The translations under genes were made by a program, and so were the position numbers. 27,785 nt of DNA from Lachnospiraceae bacterium (GTDB lineage Bacteria > Bacillota > Clostridia > Lachnospirales > Lachnospiraceae). The DNA lies in assembly GCA_900766815.1 (NCBI GenBank), contig CAAFWV010000046.1:1-27785 (forward strand), written 5' to 3'. Below, piece after piece: positions 1 through 9,037 of the stretch (its first letter is position 1; every line of letters starts with the position of its first letter). The notes under the pieces are model-generated. The model was not told the origin of the DNA, made no database searches, and saw only the letters and a list, made by a program, of their open reading frames with translations.

Positions 1-653
1 CCAGAGATGTTGCCATTTACCAGGTATCCAACGGAGATTATGCAAGACTGTTCTCATCCACCTCGCCTAAGGCCAGAATTCTTGGCAATTCGGTTAAGTA
101 TACCGATATGGATGAGTTCTATACCACTATCGCCAATAACAAGGTATACATCAACAGAAGAATGGATGCCAGATATCCCCTCATGGGTAACGCCATCTTT
201 GAAGAGGGCGAGATGAAGATTATCATCATGGTATGGGGTATTACCTGGGAGAATATGACTCTGGGTCAGGCCAATCAGCTAAGCATTGTCAGCATGCTCA
301 TCCAGAATGCCGTACTTAGGGCTAACAGATATCTGGATGTATTGCAGGATAAGAGATATGTTGCAGGCACCAGAGCTCTTGCGCCTGAGAGCTTCGAGGG
401 ACTGGTTAACGCCTTCCTCAAGGCTAAGAGTGCCGATCTTAACGAATGTACACTTCTTAAGTTCAATGTAGCAAACAGTGAAGCAGGTATTCTTGCAGTA
501 CAGGCAGGACTCAGGAATTCCGATTACCTGGGAACCTACAGGAACTCAGTCTTTGCGCTTTTGTCAAATACCAATACAGAAGCTGCGGCCAAGGTTATTG
601 GCAGATTCGAGGAGAAGGGACTTATCGGTCAGATAGTTGAGGGACTTGAATGA
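1..653 (+). CDS. pelD: PelD-like c-di-GMP receptor, C-terminal part (GAF + degenerate GGDEF)
   Basis: Partial gene: the open frame already runs at the left edge (codons from base 3) and stops at TGA 651-653, so the membrane segments usual for PelD lie outside. The first part reads as a GAF domain. The last ~90 residues read as a degenerate GGDEF domain: the active-site motif is RNSVF (540-554) instead of GGDEF, while an inhibitory-site RxxD motif, RNSD (513-524), lies five residues before it. That is the arrangement PelD uses to bind c-di-GMP and switch on Pel synthesis at the cytoplasmic membrane. The assignment rests on this domain order plus the adjoining pelE-, pelF- and pelG-like genes. 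It should bind c-di-GMP but not make it. The downstream gene starts inside its stop codon (ATGA). Confidence 0.85.
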   Translation, partial: RDVAIYQVSNGDYARLFSSTSPKARILGNSVKYTDMDEFYTTIANNKVYINRRMDARYPLMGNAIFEEGEMKIIIMVWGITWENMTLGQANQLSIVSMLIQNAVLRANRYLDVLQDKRYVAGTRALAPESFEGLVNAFLKAKSADLNECTLLKFNVANSEAGILAVQAGLRNSDYLGTYRNSVFALLSNTNTEAAAKVIGRFEEKGLIGQIVEGLE

Positions 654-1588
654 TGAATTCGGATAAGTATTTGAGATGGTTTATCATCTTCCTGATTATT
701 AATTTAATAGTGAGTCTCCTGTATCTGCTTCTGGGTATGATATTTAACAGGACAAGCAGGAGAAAGGTTGCGATGCGAAGCCTGATTATGCTGTATGCTC
801 CGGGCATCGGACCGCTGCTCTTCCTCATAAGCTACCTGTTCTACAGACTGCTGTTCTACAGGAAGGTGGATCTGTCTGACGTTGTATTCAGCAAGGAGAA
901 GAGCAAGGAACTTGTAAGAATCAATGAGGAGAAGGAGAGAGACTTCGTTCCCGTTGAGGAGGCGATTGAGGTTGCCGACAAGGGCGAGCTTAGAGAGATT
1001 GTGCTTAATATGGCGCAGGGTGATTACAGTGAGTCACTGTCTGCGATTAATATGGCACTTAACGCGGAGGATACCGAGACCTCTCACTATGCTGCATCAA
1101 TTTTACAGGATGCCATTAATGACTTCAGGATGCTGGTGCGTAAGGAAAACGCAAGAATAAATGATATAGATGAAGAGGATGAGAGTAAGAGAGAGCAGCT
1201 GGTTTATGATATTAAGTCTTTATTTGGCTATATGAATAAGGTACTTGAGCAGCATATCCTGTCTAAGCTGGAACAGAATGGATATACCGATATCTTAGAC
1301 AGGCTTCTTGAGAAGTATTACAGACTTGCCGGTGCTTCCATCACAAGTGAGATGTATGAAGCTGTGGCACTGAGACTTATTGAGACTGAGAAGTATGACA
1401 GGGCACGCTCATGGTGTGAGAGAGCACTGTGGAGATATCCGAATACTCTGGCTTCATACACTACACTGATCAAACTCTACTTTAGCTGTGGAGACAGAGA
1501 CAACTTCTTTAAGACCATGCAGGAGCTTAAGGAATCAAATATTGTTATTGACAGGGAGACACTTGAATTGATCAGAGCCTTTCAATAG
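650..1588 (+). CDS. pelE: PelE-like membrane protein with TPR region
   Basis: A 312-residue protein with two hydrophobic segments near the N terminus (about residues 10-31 and 43-70), then a charged helical cytosolic region. The C-terminal ~100 residues look like tetratricopeptide helices (for example the stretch around YDRARSWCERALWRYPN). Two membrane helices followed by TPRs and a length near 300 match PelE, the partner that holds the Pel synthase components together at the membrane. Its ATG (650) overlaps the pelD stop in an ATGA arrangement, which implies translational coupling. PelE is poorly conserved, so the call leans on architecture and position between PelD and the rest of the operon. 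Confidence 0.75.
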   Translation: MMNSDKYLRWFIIFLIINLIVSLLYLLLGMIFNRTSRRKVAMRSLIMLYAPGIGPLLFLISYLFYRLLFYRKVDLSDVVFSKEKSKELVRINEEKERDFVPVEEAIEVADKGELREIVLNMAQGDYSESLSAINMALNAEDTETSHYAASILQDAINDFRMLVRKENARINDIDEEDESKREQLVYDIKSLFGYMNKVLEQHILSKLEQNGYTDILDRLLEKYYRLAGASITSEMYEAVALRLIETEKYDRARSWCERALWRYPNTLASYTTLIKLYFSCGDRDNFFKTMQELKESNIVIDRETLELIRAFQ

Positions 1589-1628
1589 CATACCTGCAAA
1601 TTTTTATTCCGGATAGGAAGCAAGATTT

Positions 1629-3920
1629 ATGTCGATGGCACTTATTACATTCTTTCAGTTACTTAAGCTTTTGGCAGTATACCTGTTTATCACGGTTTTT
1701 ATGCCACACTTTGTTCTGGGAAAGACCCTAAAGCTTAAGAGCAGATATGAGAAATTCATAATTTATACGGTAATAGGCAATTTCTATGTAATTAACCTTG
1801 TTTATCTTCTTTTGATACTTCATATTGCCTATCCGGTGACAATCTTTCTGTTTACGTTTGGACCGATTATCGTTCTTAAGATCATACTCGAAAATATACC
1901 GGTAAAGGATATTGTTCTTGAAAAAATTGAAATACTGAGACGACTGGTTGGCGGACAGCTTAAGTTTAAAGCCTATATCAGTCAGAGAATACCTGAATGG
2001 AAGCTATGGATGAATAAGGTAAAGCTTCATTTCTACAGGGTATATTTTAAGAATCTTACGGATGTAATCGGTATTATTTTTATTATAGGTATTGTCTTCT
2101 GGTCTTTCGGATTGACACATTTTGAGCAGTTCGGATATAAGGCATCTGATGAGATAGTACACAATTACTGGATAAACGAGATGTCGGATAACAATATCTT
2201 CTGTACCGGAGTTTATCCTTACGGATTTCATTGTGTAATCTTTTTTATGAAATCCATATTCGGAATTGATACATATATCATTCTGAGACTTTTAGCATGG
2301 GTTGAAGCGCTTTGGGCGGTTCTTATAGGCTTCTGCTTGCTGAAAATTTTATGCAAATCGAAGTATATGCCATATGTCGGTGTGACACTGTATGCATTGG
2401 CGTCATACTACAGAGAGTTTGCTTTTCAAAGGTTTGCAGCAGCTCTTCCGCAGGAATACGGAATGATATTTGTTGCACCTGTATTCTATTTCTTATTTGC
2501 ATTTTTCAGACAGCAGAGAATAGAAGGAAGAGGAGATGTCAGTAACAGAAGCAGACTCTATCTGATATTGTTAGCAATGAGTCTATCGCTAACATTTACT
2601 ATCCATTTCTATGGAACTATGATAGCCGGTCTTATCTGTATAGCGGTTGCAATTGGTTTTTGTGTATGGTGTTTCAAACCAAAGAACTTAAGAAGATTGT
2701 TATTTACAGCACTAATTAGTGCAATTATTGCAATCACTCCATTGACCATGGGTCTTGTAATGGGTAAAGGCCTACAGGCTTCGTTAAACTGGGGGTTGAA
2801 TGTAATAAGTGGCGAGGATGAAGATGTCGAAGCCGAAGACGAAACTGATGAGGAAGAAGATGAAACAGATTATTCGAGTCAGTATGTAGTCAATAGATAT
2901 GAGTTGGAAGAACAATATGGTAAGGTAATCGGAAGTGTTGTTTTTACTCTTCAGATAATCCGAAATACCATGTTCCAGAATATTTTCATTGTAGAGAGTA
3001 ATCATGTCAGCATATTGTACATATTTATGCTGATGATTCCGCTACTTATATTTGCCGGTATCTATTTCATCAAAAAGAAGAATAAGGATACGGTATACGG
3101 AATGGCTGTTGTCAGTATCGGCGTATTCTGGCTCTTTATGTGTATACTGATATCTTTGGCAACTCTTCATCTGCCGGAAATAATGGATGCCAACCGAAGC
3201 AGAGTATATTTCAATTACTTTACGGCAATAACAATATCACTTTCGCTGGATTGCATTCTCTATCTATTTGTCGGGAAACTGAATGACAGTAAGAGAACGG
3301 GAAACATTATTTCATTTGCCATATCAATACTTACAATTGTTATTCTTTTTGGTGGAGGATACATAAGAGATAGAGTTAAGGTTGATGGTGCAGAACTTAA
3401 TGATGCCATAACCTGTTTGACGAAGATAATTAATGATGAGAAGAAGTTCTCATGGACAATTATATCGGCTAATGATGAGAACAGGATGGCCAGAGACAGC
3501 GGATATCATTATGAGCTAATCAGACTTCTTGACAATATGGAATACGTCGGAGCCCGTGGAAGGGTGAGTATTCCAACGGAGAATGTATTTGTTTTTATAG
3601 AGAAGATTCCGGGTGACTATTATATGCCATATGAGAATTCAGGTCAGAGTATTTCTAAGGAAGGATGCGAGAACAGACTCCCCGTATCGAGAGGCATGAG
3701 TTGTTATCAGGGAGAAAACAGATGGATTGTAATGTCCAGGGCATATGCGTGGGCTAACAGATTCAAGGAACTTTACCCTAATGAAGTATCTGTTTATTGG
3801 GAATCGGATGAGTTTGTGTGCTATAAGATTATTCAGAATCCTTACAGACTGTTTAATTTTGCAATAGATTATGATTACAACCTCAGGGTATATCCTGTTC
3901 GTGAGTTTATCGAGGAGTAG
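1629..3920 (+). CDS. Polytopic membrane protein, GT-C glycosyltransferase-like, with acidic loop
   Basis: A 763-residue protein with roughly 12-14 hydrophobic segments and a soluble C-terminal domain (about residues 600-763). After the fourth helix comes an acidic pair within a DEIVH motif (D174, E175), then YPYGFH; an acidic first outer loop followed by such a motif is typical of GT-C glycosyltransferases, which use lipid-linked sugars outside the membrane. I do not recognise a named family and give no symbol. Residues 396-415 (2814-2873) are 15 of 20 Asp or Glu, a loop that could bind cations or a cationic polymer. The start follows a GATAGGAAG ribosome site at a normal distance. It lies between pelE-like and DUF2194 genes, so it probably works with Pel synthesis or decoration. 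Codon use looks more A/T-rich than pelF and pelG. Confidence 0.6.
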   Translation: MSMALITFFQLLKLLAVYLFITVFMPHFVLGKTLKLKSRYEKFIIYTVIGNFYVINLVYLLLILHIAYPVTIFLFTFGPIIVLKIILENIPVKDIVLEKIEILRRLVGGQLKFKAYISQRIPEWKLWMNKVKLHFYRVYFKNLTDVIGIIFIIGIVFWSFGLTHFEQFGYKASDEIVHNYWINEMSDNNIFCTGVYPYGFHCVIFFMKSIFGIDTYIILRLLAWVEALWAVLIGFCLLKILCKSKYMPYVGVTLYALASYYREFAFQRFAAALPQEYGMIFVAPVFYFLFAFFRQQRIEGRGDVSNRSRLYLILLAMSLSLTFTIHFYGTMIAGLICIAVAIGFCVWCFKPKNLRRLLFTALISAIIAITPLTMGLVMGKGLQASLNWGLNVISGEDEDVEAEDETDEEEDETDYSSQYVVNRYELEEQYGKVIGSVVFTLQIIRNTMFQNIFIVESNHVSILYIFMLMIPLLIFAGIYFIKKKNKDTVYGMAVVSIGVFWLFMCILISLATLHLPEIMDANRSRVYFNYFTAITISLSLDCILYLFVGKLNDSKRTGNIISFAISILTIVILFGGGYIRDRVKVDGAELNDAITCLTKIINDEKKFSWTIISANDENRMARDSGYHYELIRLLDNMEYVGARGRVSIPTENVFVFIEKIPGDYYMPYENSGQSISKEGCENRLPVSRGMSCYQGENRWIVMSRAYAWANRFKELYPNEVSVYWESDEFVCYKIIQNPYRLFNFAIDYDYNLRVYPVREFIEE

Positions 3921-3925
3921 AAGCT

Positions 3926-5758
3926 ATGATTTCAAAGAGAAGCTTTTTCACAATTAGTGTGGTTATGCTCATAGTACTGGTGCTGTTCCAGTTTACGCAG
4001 TTTGCCAAATATGAAGGTAATAACTATACATTTAATGAACTTGAGAAGCTTAAGATGCCTTTAAACCATGAATGGCAACAGGAGAAGTGCAATCTTACTC
4101 TAGGTAATAAGTTCGCATTTAAGGACAGTGATTATATTCTGTTTATTGGTGATGAGGATACACCTGTCGGAAGTATTGTATCCCAGTGGACATTGTATTC
4201 TAAGAGAAATATCTGTATATCTGATTCGGTATCTGAGCTTGATATGTCGGGTAATGCTCTTCCGGAGTTCCTTATTGTTGATTCCAATTTCACAGACCTT
4301 ACTGAGGAATTGGAGATATACAAGGAGATGATTGACCAAGGTGTTTCAATTGTGTTCTGTACGCTGCCTGAACTGGATGTGCTTAAGAGTAATGATGAGA
4401 TAAGAGAATTCCTGGGAATTGCTCATATCGAACAGGACGAAGTGACGGTAGAGGGTTATAAGCTCTTCTCAGGCTTCCTGCTTGGTGGTGAGACTGTATA
4501 TCAGCCCAAGAAGGCATCCGAAGAACGTAGACAGGATATGGATTTAACTATCCCCTGGTATGTTACAGGTGGTGGAACCAAGACATATATGGTTGGTCTT
4601 CTTGATGACTACTTCGGAGATTATGATAATAAGAATGAATTCTTCCCTGCGATTATATGGAGGAACAGTTACGGAAGCGGACAGGTCTTCTGTATAGCAG
4701 GAGATTATATGAGCACCACAAGCGGACTCGGATTGCTGAGTGCCATGATTAATGAGCTTAGTGATTATCAGGTTTATCCAATTGTCAACGCCCAGAATAC
4801 ACTGCTTGTTGATTTCCCGATTCTTGCCAATGAGAATGAGGAGGAGTTCAAGAAGATATATTCAAGAGATATTGCGGCATTCCAGTCGGATGTTATCTGG
4901 CCTATGCTTGTATCCCTTGCGGAGAAATATGATCTAAAATATACAGCTTTCGTATCTCCCAAGTATGATTATTCAGATCCGGCTCTTCCTGATGCGGATA
5001 TGTATAATCAGTACCTGATGTATTTCAACGAAAGAGATACAGAGGCAGGTATTTCACTCGAACATGCACCGGGAATAAGTCTGGTAGACAAGCTTGCATA
5101 CGATGAGGAATTCTTCGACAGCCTTGAAGAGAAATATACATCCACCAGTGCCTTCCTCAATATGGAGGATTATGACAGCTTAAATGAAGCTATTCAGATG
5201 CCCTGCATGGAAAAGGTAAGAACTGTTGCCTGTGCCGAGGATGTAATGATTCCGATCCTTAGCTACATAGATGACGACATTACTCTTCAGAGTCTTACCT
5301 CAGATACGGAGAATCTGACATATACAAAGGATTTAAGACTTAAGAGTATTGAGACTGCACTCGGCTTTGATAATGCCAAAATGGTATTCTCCGAGGTATT
5401 TAATCCTAAGAGTGAAGAGGATGAATGGCAGATAGTATATGTCAACATGTCCAGTGCGCTCACCACCTACTGGGCACCGTTCAGGGTATTTGACAGAACT
5501 ACACTTGCTGAAAGTGATCAGAGAGTAAGAGTTTTCTTGAATCTTGATTATGATGTATCAAGAGAAAATGATGAGATCAAGATAAAGGTTGATGGTCGTG
5601 ATGATAATACCTGCTACTTCATGCTCAGAACCCATGGAGAAGAGATAGATGAAATGAAGGGCGGTACTTACGAGAAGATAGAGGACAATGCCTATATTCT
5701 TACGATAGACAGCGATGAGGTGAAGCTTCATCTTGTTGATACGAACACCTTAAAATAA
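3926..5758 (+). CDS. DUF2194 protein, PelA deacetylase-like, probably inactive
   Basis: A 610-residue protein with one N-terminal membrane anchor (about residues 7-25) and a large exported part. Its position between the pelE-like and pelF genes, and the general sequence, fit the DUF2194/PelADA proteins of Gram-positive pel operons, which have a carbohydrate esterase 4-like fold and deacetylate the Pel polymer. The expected catalytic signs are weak: the LLVDFP stretch near residue 294 has a single Asp where CE4 enzymes show a DD-type motif, and LEHAPG near residue 377 has one His and no HxxxH. It may therefore bind polymer rather than deacetylate it. Its ATG comes five bases after the previous stop. 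Family assignment from memory; activity unproven. Confidence 0.6.
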   Translation: MISKRSFFTISVVMLIVLVLFQFTQFAKYEGNNYTFNELEKLKMPLNHEWQQEKCNLTLGNKFAFKDSDYILFIGDEDTPVGSIVSQWTLYSKRNICISDSVSELDMSGNALPEFLIVDSNFTDLTEELEIYKEMIDQGVSIVFCTLPELDVLKSNDEIREFLGIAHIEQDEVTVEGYKLFSGFLLGGETVYQPKKASEERRQDMDLTIPWYVTGGGTKTYMVGLLDDYFGDYDNKNEFFPAIIWRNSYGSGQVFCIAGDYMSTTSGLGLLSAMINELSDYQVYPIVNAQNTLLVDFPILANENEEEFKKIYSRDIAAFQSDVIWPMLVSLAEKYDLKYTAFVSPKYDYSDPALPDADMYNQYLMYFNERDTEAGISLEHAPGISLVDKLAYDEEFFDSLEEKYTSTSAFLNMEDYDSLNEAIQMPCMEKVRTVACAEDVMIPILSYIDDDITLQSLTSDTENLTYTKDLRLKSIETALGFDNAKMVFSEVFNPKSEEDEWQIVYVNMSSALTTYWAPFRVFDRTTLAESDQRVRVFLNLDYDVSRENDEIKIKVDGRDDNTCYFMLRTHGEEIDEMKGGTYEKIEDNAYILTIDSDEVKLHLVDTNTLK

Positions 5759-5773
5759 GATCGGAGATGGGGA

Positions 5774-7198
5774 ATGAGGATTTGTATTATAGCGGAAGGA
5801 TGTTACCCCTATGTTGTAGGAGGTGTGTCCGGTTGGATACATAATTTGGTCAAGAGCTTTCCGGAGCATGAGTTCATTATTCTTGGAATAGTAGCTAACC
5901 GTAAACAGAGGGGACAGTTCCAGTATGAGCTTCCGGATAATGTGATCAATGTATATGAAGCATATCTTGATGATTATGACTGGAGTACCACCCGTAAGGA
6001 GGGCAAGAGAACATCCTTAAAGAAAAAAGAATACAGGGCACTTAGAAGTCTGGTCATCAACAACTACGTTGACTGGGATACCATATTTGAAATGTTCCAG
6101 AAGAAGAGATTCTATATAGATGACCTGCTTATGGGTAAGGATTTCCTTAAGATTGTCCGTGAGATATACGATAAGAAGTATTCAAGACTGGTTTTCTCGG
6201 ATTTCTTATGGACCATGAGGTCAATCTATCTGCCGCTTTTCCTGATGCTTAAGACCAGGATTCCTAAGGCTGATATATATCACTGTGTATCTACGGGATA
6301 TGCCGGAATTATCGGTACTATGGCTAAGCAGCAATATGGCGGTAAGCTCATATTGTCTGAGCATGGAATCTATACCAGAGAGCGTGAGGAAGAGATAATC
6401 AAGGCTAACTGGGTTAAGGGCGTATATAAGTCAATCTGGATCGACCAGTTCAAGAAGATGTCCAAGGTTACCTATGACAGGGCAAACCGTGTAACCAGTC
6501 TCTATGAGCATGCAAGAGAGCTGCAGATAGAATTGGGATGTTCACCTTCTAAGACTGTAGTAATTCCTAATGGTATCAGTATTGGTCGCTTTGCCAATAT
6601 TCCGGGTAAGAGAGAGAATGATGAGAATTATTTCAATATAGGAGCGATTCTTAGAGTGGCACCGATTAAGGATGTTAAGACTCTGATTCAGGCCTTTGCC
6701 TTCGCCAAGGAGAGGGAGGATAAGCTTAAGCTCTGGATTCTGGGTCCCACAGATGAGGATGAGGAATATGCCAATGAATGCTTCGACCTTGTTGACAGTC
6801 TGGAGGTAAAGGATGTTGTATTTACCGGCAAGATAGATGTCGCAAGCTATATGGGCAGACTGGATGTTACGATCCTTACCAGTATTTCGGAGGGTCAGCC
6901 TCTGACAATTCTTGAAGGCTTTGCAGCTAAGCTTCCGGCTATTGCAACCGATGTCGGAAATTGCAGAGAACTTATATATGGCAATGATGATGATTTGGGT
7001 GCAGCCGGAATCATCACTCATGTAATGAATGTAGAGGAAATTACGGATGCAATACTTAGGCTGTACAGAGACCCTGAGCTTAGAAAAGAGATGGGCCGGA
7101 TAGGTTATGAGAGAGTAAACAGGAAGTACAGTATTGATACAATGAGAAGGGCTTATGACGATCTCTATGAGAGCGTGGCTCAGGAAGAAGAGGAATAA
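5774..7198 (+). CDS. pelF: PelF, GT4 glycosyltransferase of Pel polysaccharide
   Basis: A 474-residue GT-B fold glycosyltransferase. PelF hallmarks are clear: the N-terminal AEGCYPYVVGGVSGWIHNL stretch, the LSEHGIYTRERE motif in the middle, RVAPIKDVKTL in the C-terminal domain, and a retaining GT4 E-x7-E motif (E373 and E381 in SEGQPLTILEGF) followed by ATDVGNCREL. PelF is the soluble cytoplasmic enzyme that polymerises Pel from UDP-activated N-acetylhexosamines. Length is that of the family. The start follows a GGAG/GGGG ribosome site. Its TAA shares a base with the ATG of pelG. This is the most secure call in the operon and identifies the locus. Confidence 0.95.
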   Translation: MRICIIAEGCYPYVVGGVSGWIHNLVKSFPEHEFIILGIVANRKQRGQFQYELPDNVINVYEAYLDDYDWSTTRKEGKRTSLKKKEYRALRSLVINNYVDWDTIFEMFQKKRFYIDDLLMGKDFLKIVREIYDKKYSRLVFSDFLWTMRSIYLPLFLMLKTRIPKADIYHCVSTGYAGIIGTMAKQQYGGKLILSEHGIYTREREEEIIKANWVKGVYKSIWIDQFKKMSKVTYDRANRVTSLYEHARELQIELGCSPSKTVVIPNGISIGRFANIPGKRENDENYFNIGAILRVAPIKDVKTLIQAFAFAKEREDKLKLWILGPTDEDEEYANECFDLVDSLEVKDVVFTGKIDVASYMGRLDVTILTSISEGQPLTILEGFAAKLPAIATDVGNCRELIYGNDDDLGAAGIITHVMNVEEITDAILRLYRDPELRKEMGRIGYERVNRKYSIDTMRRAYDDLYESVAQEEEE

Positions 7199-8637
7199 TG
7201 GCTGGTATAGGTATTAGATTAAATAGAATATTTAATAAGAACTCGATTGCCGCCAAGCTGTTCGGATTTGGATACAGTGTGGTTGTAACCATAGCTCCCA
7301 TGCTTATCATTATCGGCGTTGTAGTTCTCATGCAGCTGCTGACGGGCTTCTCTAAGCTTGGATACTATCACAGGGAACTGTATTCCTGCACGGTACTGTA
7401 TATATTCATCTTTGCTCTGCTTACGGCATCTCCGTTCAATGCGGTAATATCGAGGTTCATGTCGGATGTAATCTACGAAGAGAGATATGATGATATTCCA
7501 CCCTGCTTCTATACCTGTATGCTGATGAATACCGTATTCTCATTTATTCCGGGAGTGCTGTTCTGCGCACATGAATATATCGTGGGTGGTGTTAATATCT
7601 GGTATGTATTTACCGGCTTCGCAGGATATATGGGACTGATGTATACCTTCTATATCATGCTTTATCTCTCGATATGTAAGGATTATAAGAAGATATCATT
7701 ATTCTATATCGTTGGTATGCTGGTAACACTGATACTCTGTCTTATTCTAAACTGGGGCTTCGGTGTCAGATGTGATATAGCGATGCTGGTATCACTTGTT
7801 GTCGGAATATTCATTATTGCGACCCTTGAGTATGCCCAGTTCAGACAGTACTTCAAGGAGAATTCCGGCAGATACGGAGCTATTCTTACATATCTTAGGA
7901 AGTACTGGCAGCTTGTCGTTGCCAACTTCATGTATATCTTCGGTCTGTATATACACAACTTCGTATTCTGGACTACGGATGAGCATATGATAGTAGCCAA
8001 GAGCTTCGTATGTATGCAGCCCTATGATATGGCAAGCTGTCTTGCCATGTTTACCAATATTTCATCAAGCGTAATCTTTCTAACCAGAGTAGAGATGGCC
8101 TTCCATGAGAAATACAGACAGTATTCAGAGGCTGTTATCGGTGGAAGAGGTCAGGATATAGACAGGGCTAAGAACAGAATGTTCAAGCAGCTGATGGAAG
8201 AAGTTATGAATCTGGTCAGAATCCAGTTCATTGTATCGGTTGTAGTATTCATGATAGCAATGGTTATGCTTCCGAGATTCGGATTTGGCGGTGAGACAAT
8301 GGCCATCTATCCGTGTCTTGCAGCAGGCTATTTCATTATGTTTATCATGTACGCTCTGATAATCTTTATGTATTACTATAACGATCTAAACGGAGCGGTT
8401 GCTACGTCACTTTCGTTCTTTATTGTTACGGGTGTAGTCAGCTATATTGCTACAACTCTTCCAGTAATTTGGTATGGAATCGGCCTTGTTGCCGGAGCTT
8501 ATGTTGGATTTACAGTAGCTTACTTCAGACTTCGTAAAACCGAACGTACACTGGATATTCATATTTTCTGTAAAGGTTCGATTATGAAGAAAGGCAAGGG
8601 CAAAATGCCTACAAACTGTGTTTATTCAAGAGATTAG
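7198..8637 (+). CDS. pelG: PelG, MOP-superfamily Pel transporter
   Basis: A 479-residue polytopic protein with about 12 membrane segments beginning at residue 20 (KLFGFGYSVVVTIAPMLIII). Size, position after pelF and the opening sequence fit PelG, the inner-membrane member of the MOP flippase superfamily thought to move Pel across the membrane together with PelD, PelE and PelF. It begins within the pelF stop (TAATG), so the two are translationally coupled. The last ~25 residues are basic (KGSIMKKGKGK) and probably cytoplasmic. No outer-membrane pelB or pelC follows, as expected for a Gram-positive cell. Confidence 0.9.
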   Translation: MAGIGIRLNRIFNKNSIAAKLFGFGYSVVVTIAPMLIIIGVVVLMQLLTGFSKLGYYHRELYSCTVLYIFIFALLTASPFNAVISRFMSDVIYEERYDDIPPCFYTCMLMNTVFSFIPGVLFCAHEYIVGGVNIWYVFTGFAGYMGLMYTFYIMLYLSICKDYKKISLFYIVGMLVTLILCLILNWGFGVRCDIAMLVSLVVGIFIIATLEYAQFRQYFKENSGRYGAILTYLRKYWQLVVANFMYIFGLYIHNFVFWTTDEHMIVAKSFVCMQPYDMASCLAMFTNISSSVIFLTRVEMAFHEKYRQYSEAVIGGRGQDIDRAKNRMFKQLMEEVMNLVRIQFIVSVVVFMIAMVMLPRFGFGGETMAIYPCLAAGYFIMFIMYALIIFMYYYNDLNGAVATSLSFFIVTGVVSYIATTLPVIWYGIGLVAGAYVGFTVAYFRLRKTERTLDIHIFCKGSIMKKGKGKMPTNCVYSRD

Positions 8638-8655
8638 TTTTATGGGGGAAATAAT

Positions 8656-9036
8656 ATGGCAGCTATAATACTTAAGACGGTTTTTCTGGTAATGGGTATT
8701 ATTATGTTGGTAATTACTGTATTAAGTCTTGCCAAGAGAAGGATGAATGAATCTTTCTGTCTTGCCTGGGGAATAATATCTGTATCGATAATTGTTGCAG
8801 GCTGTATGCTGCATCCGAAAGAGATCAGTGAATATATCAGTAACCTGGGACTTATTCTTATCCTTATCATTTTCTTTTGCGTTGTATATGCTGCTTACTT
8901 TGTAAGTTTAAAAATATCTGAGCTTGAAAGAGAAAAACAAGAGTTGGCGATAAATGTATCTCTCCTAAATGAGGAAAATATGAGAATTCTTGCGAAGTTG
9001 AGCGAAATTACCGGAACAGATATCAGAGATTTGTAG
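8656..9036 (+). CDS. DUF2304 family small membrane protein
   Basis: A 126-residue protein with three hydrophobic segments (about residues 5-20, 33-50, 62-82) and a C-terminal coiled-coil-like tail of charged heptads (ISELEREKQELAINVSLL). This matches DUF2304 proteins, which commonly sit next to GT2 glycosyltransferases of the DPM1 type; such a gene lies 1.2 kb downstream. The biochemical role is not known; a helper of a polyprenyl-phosphate glycosyltransferase is a reasonable guess. The ATG follows a strong GGGGGA site. Only 18 bases separate it from the pelG stop and no hairpin is seen there, so it is probably on the pel transcript. Confidence 0.75.
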   Translation: MAAIILKTVFLVMGIIMLVITVLSLAKRRMNESFCLAWGIISVSIIVAGCMLHPKEISEYISNLGLILILIIFFCVVYAAYFVSLKISELEREKQELAINVSLLNEENMRILAKLSEITGTDIRDL

Positions 9037-9037
9037 T

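Noticed and set aside
6542..7021. 159-residue antisense open frame over pelF
   Set aside because: It lies opposite the conserved E-x7-E region of pelF and has no start signal.
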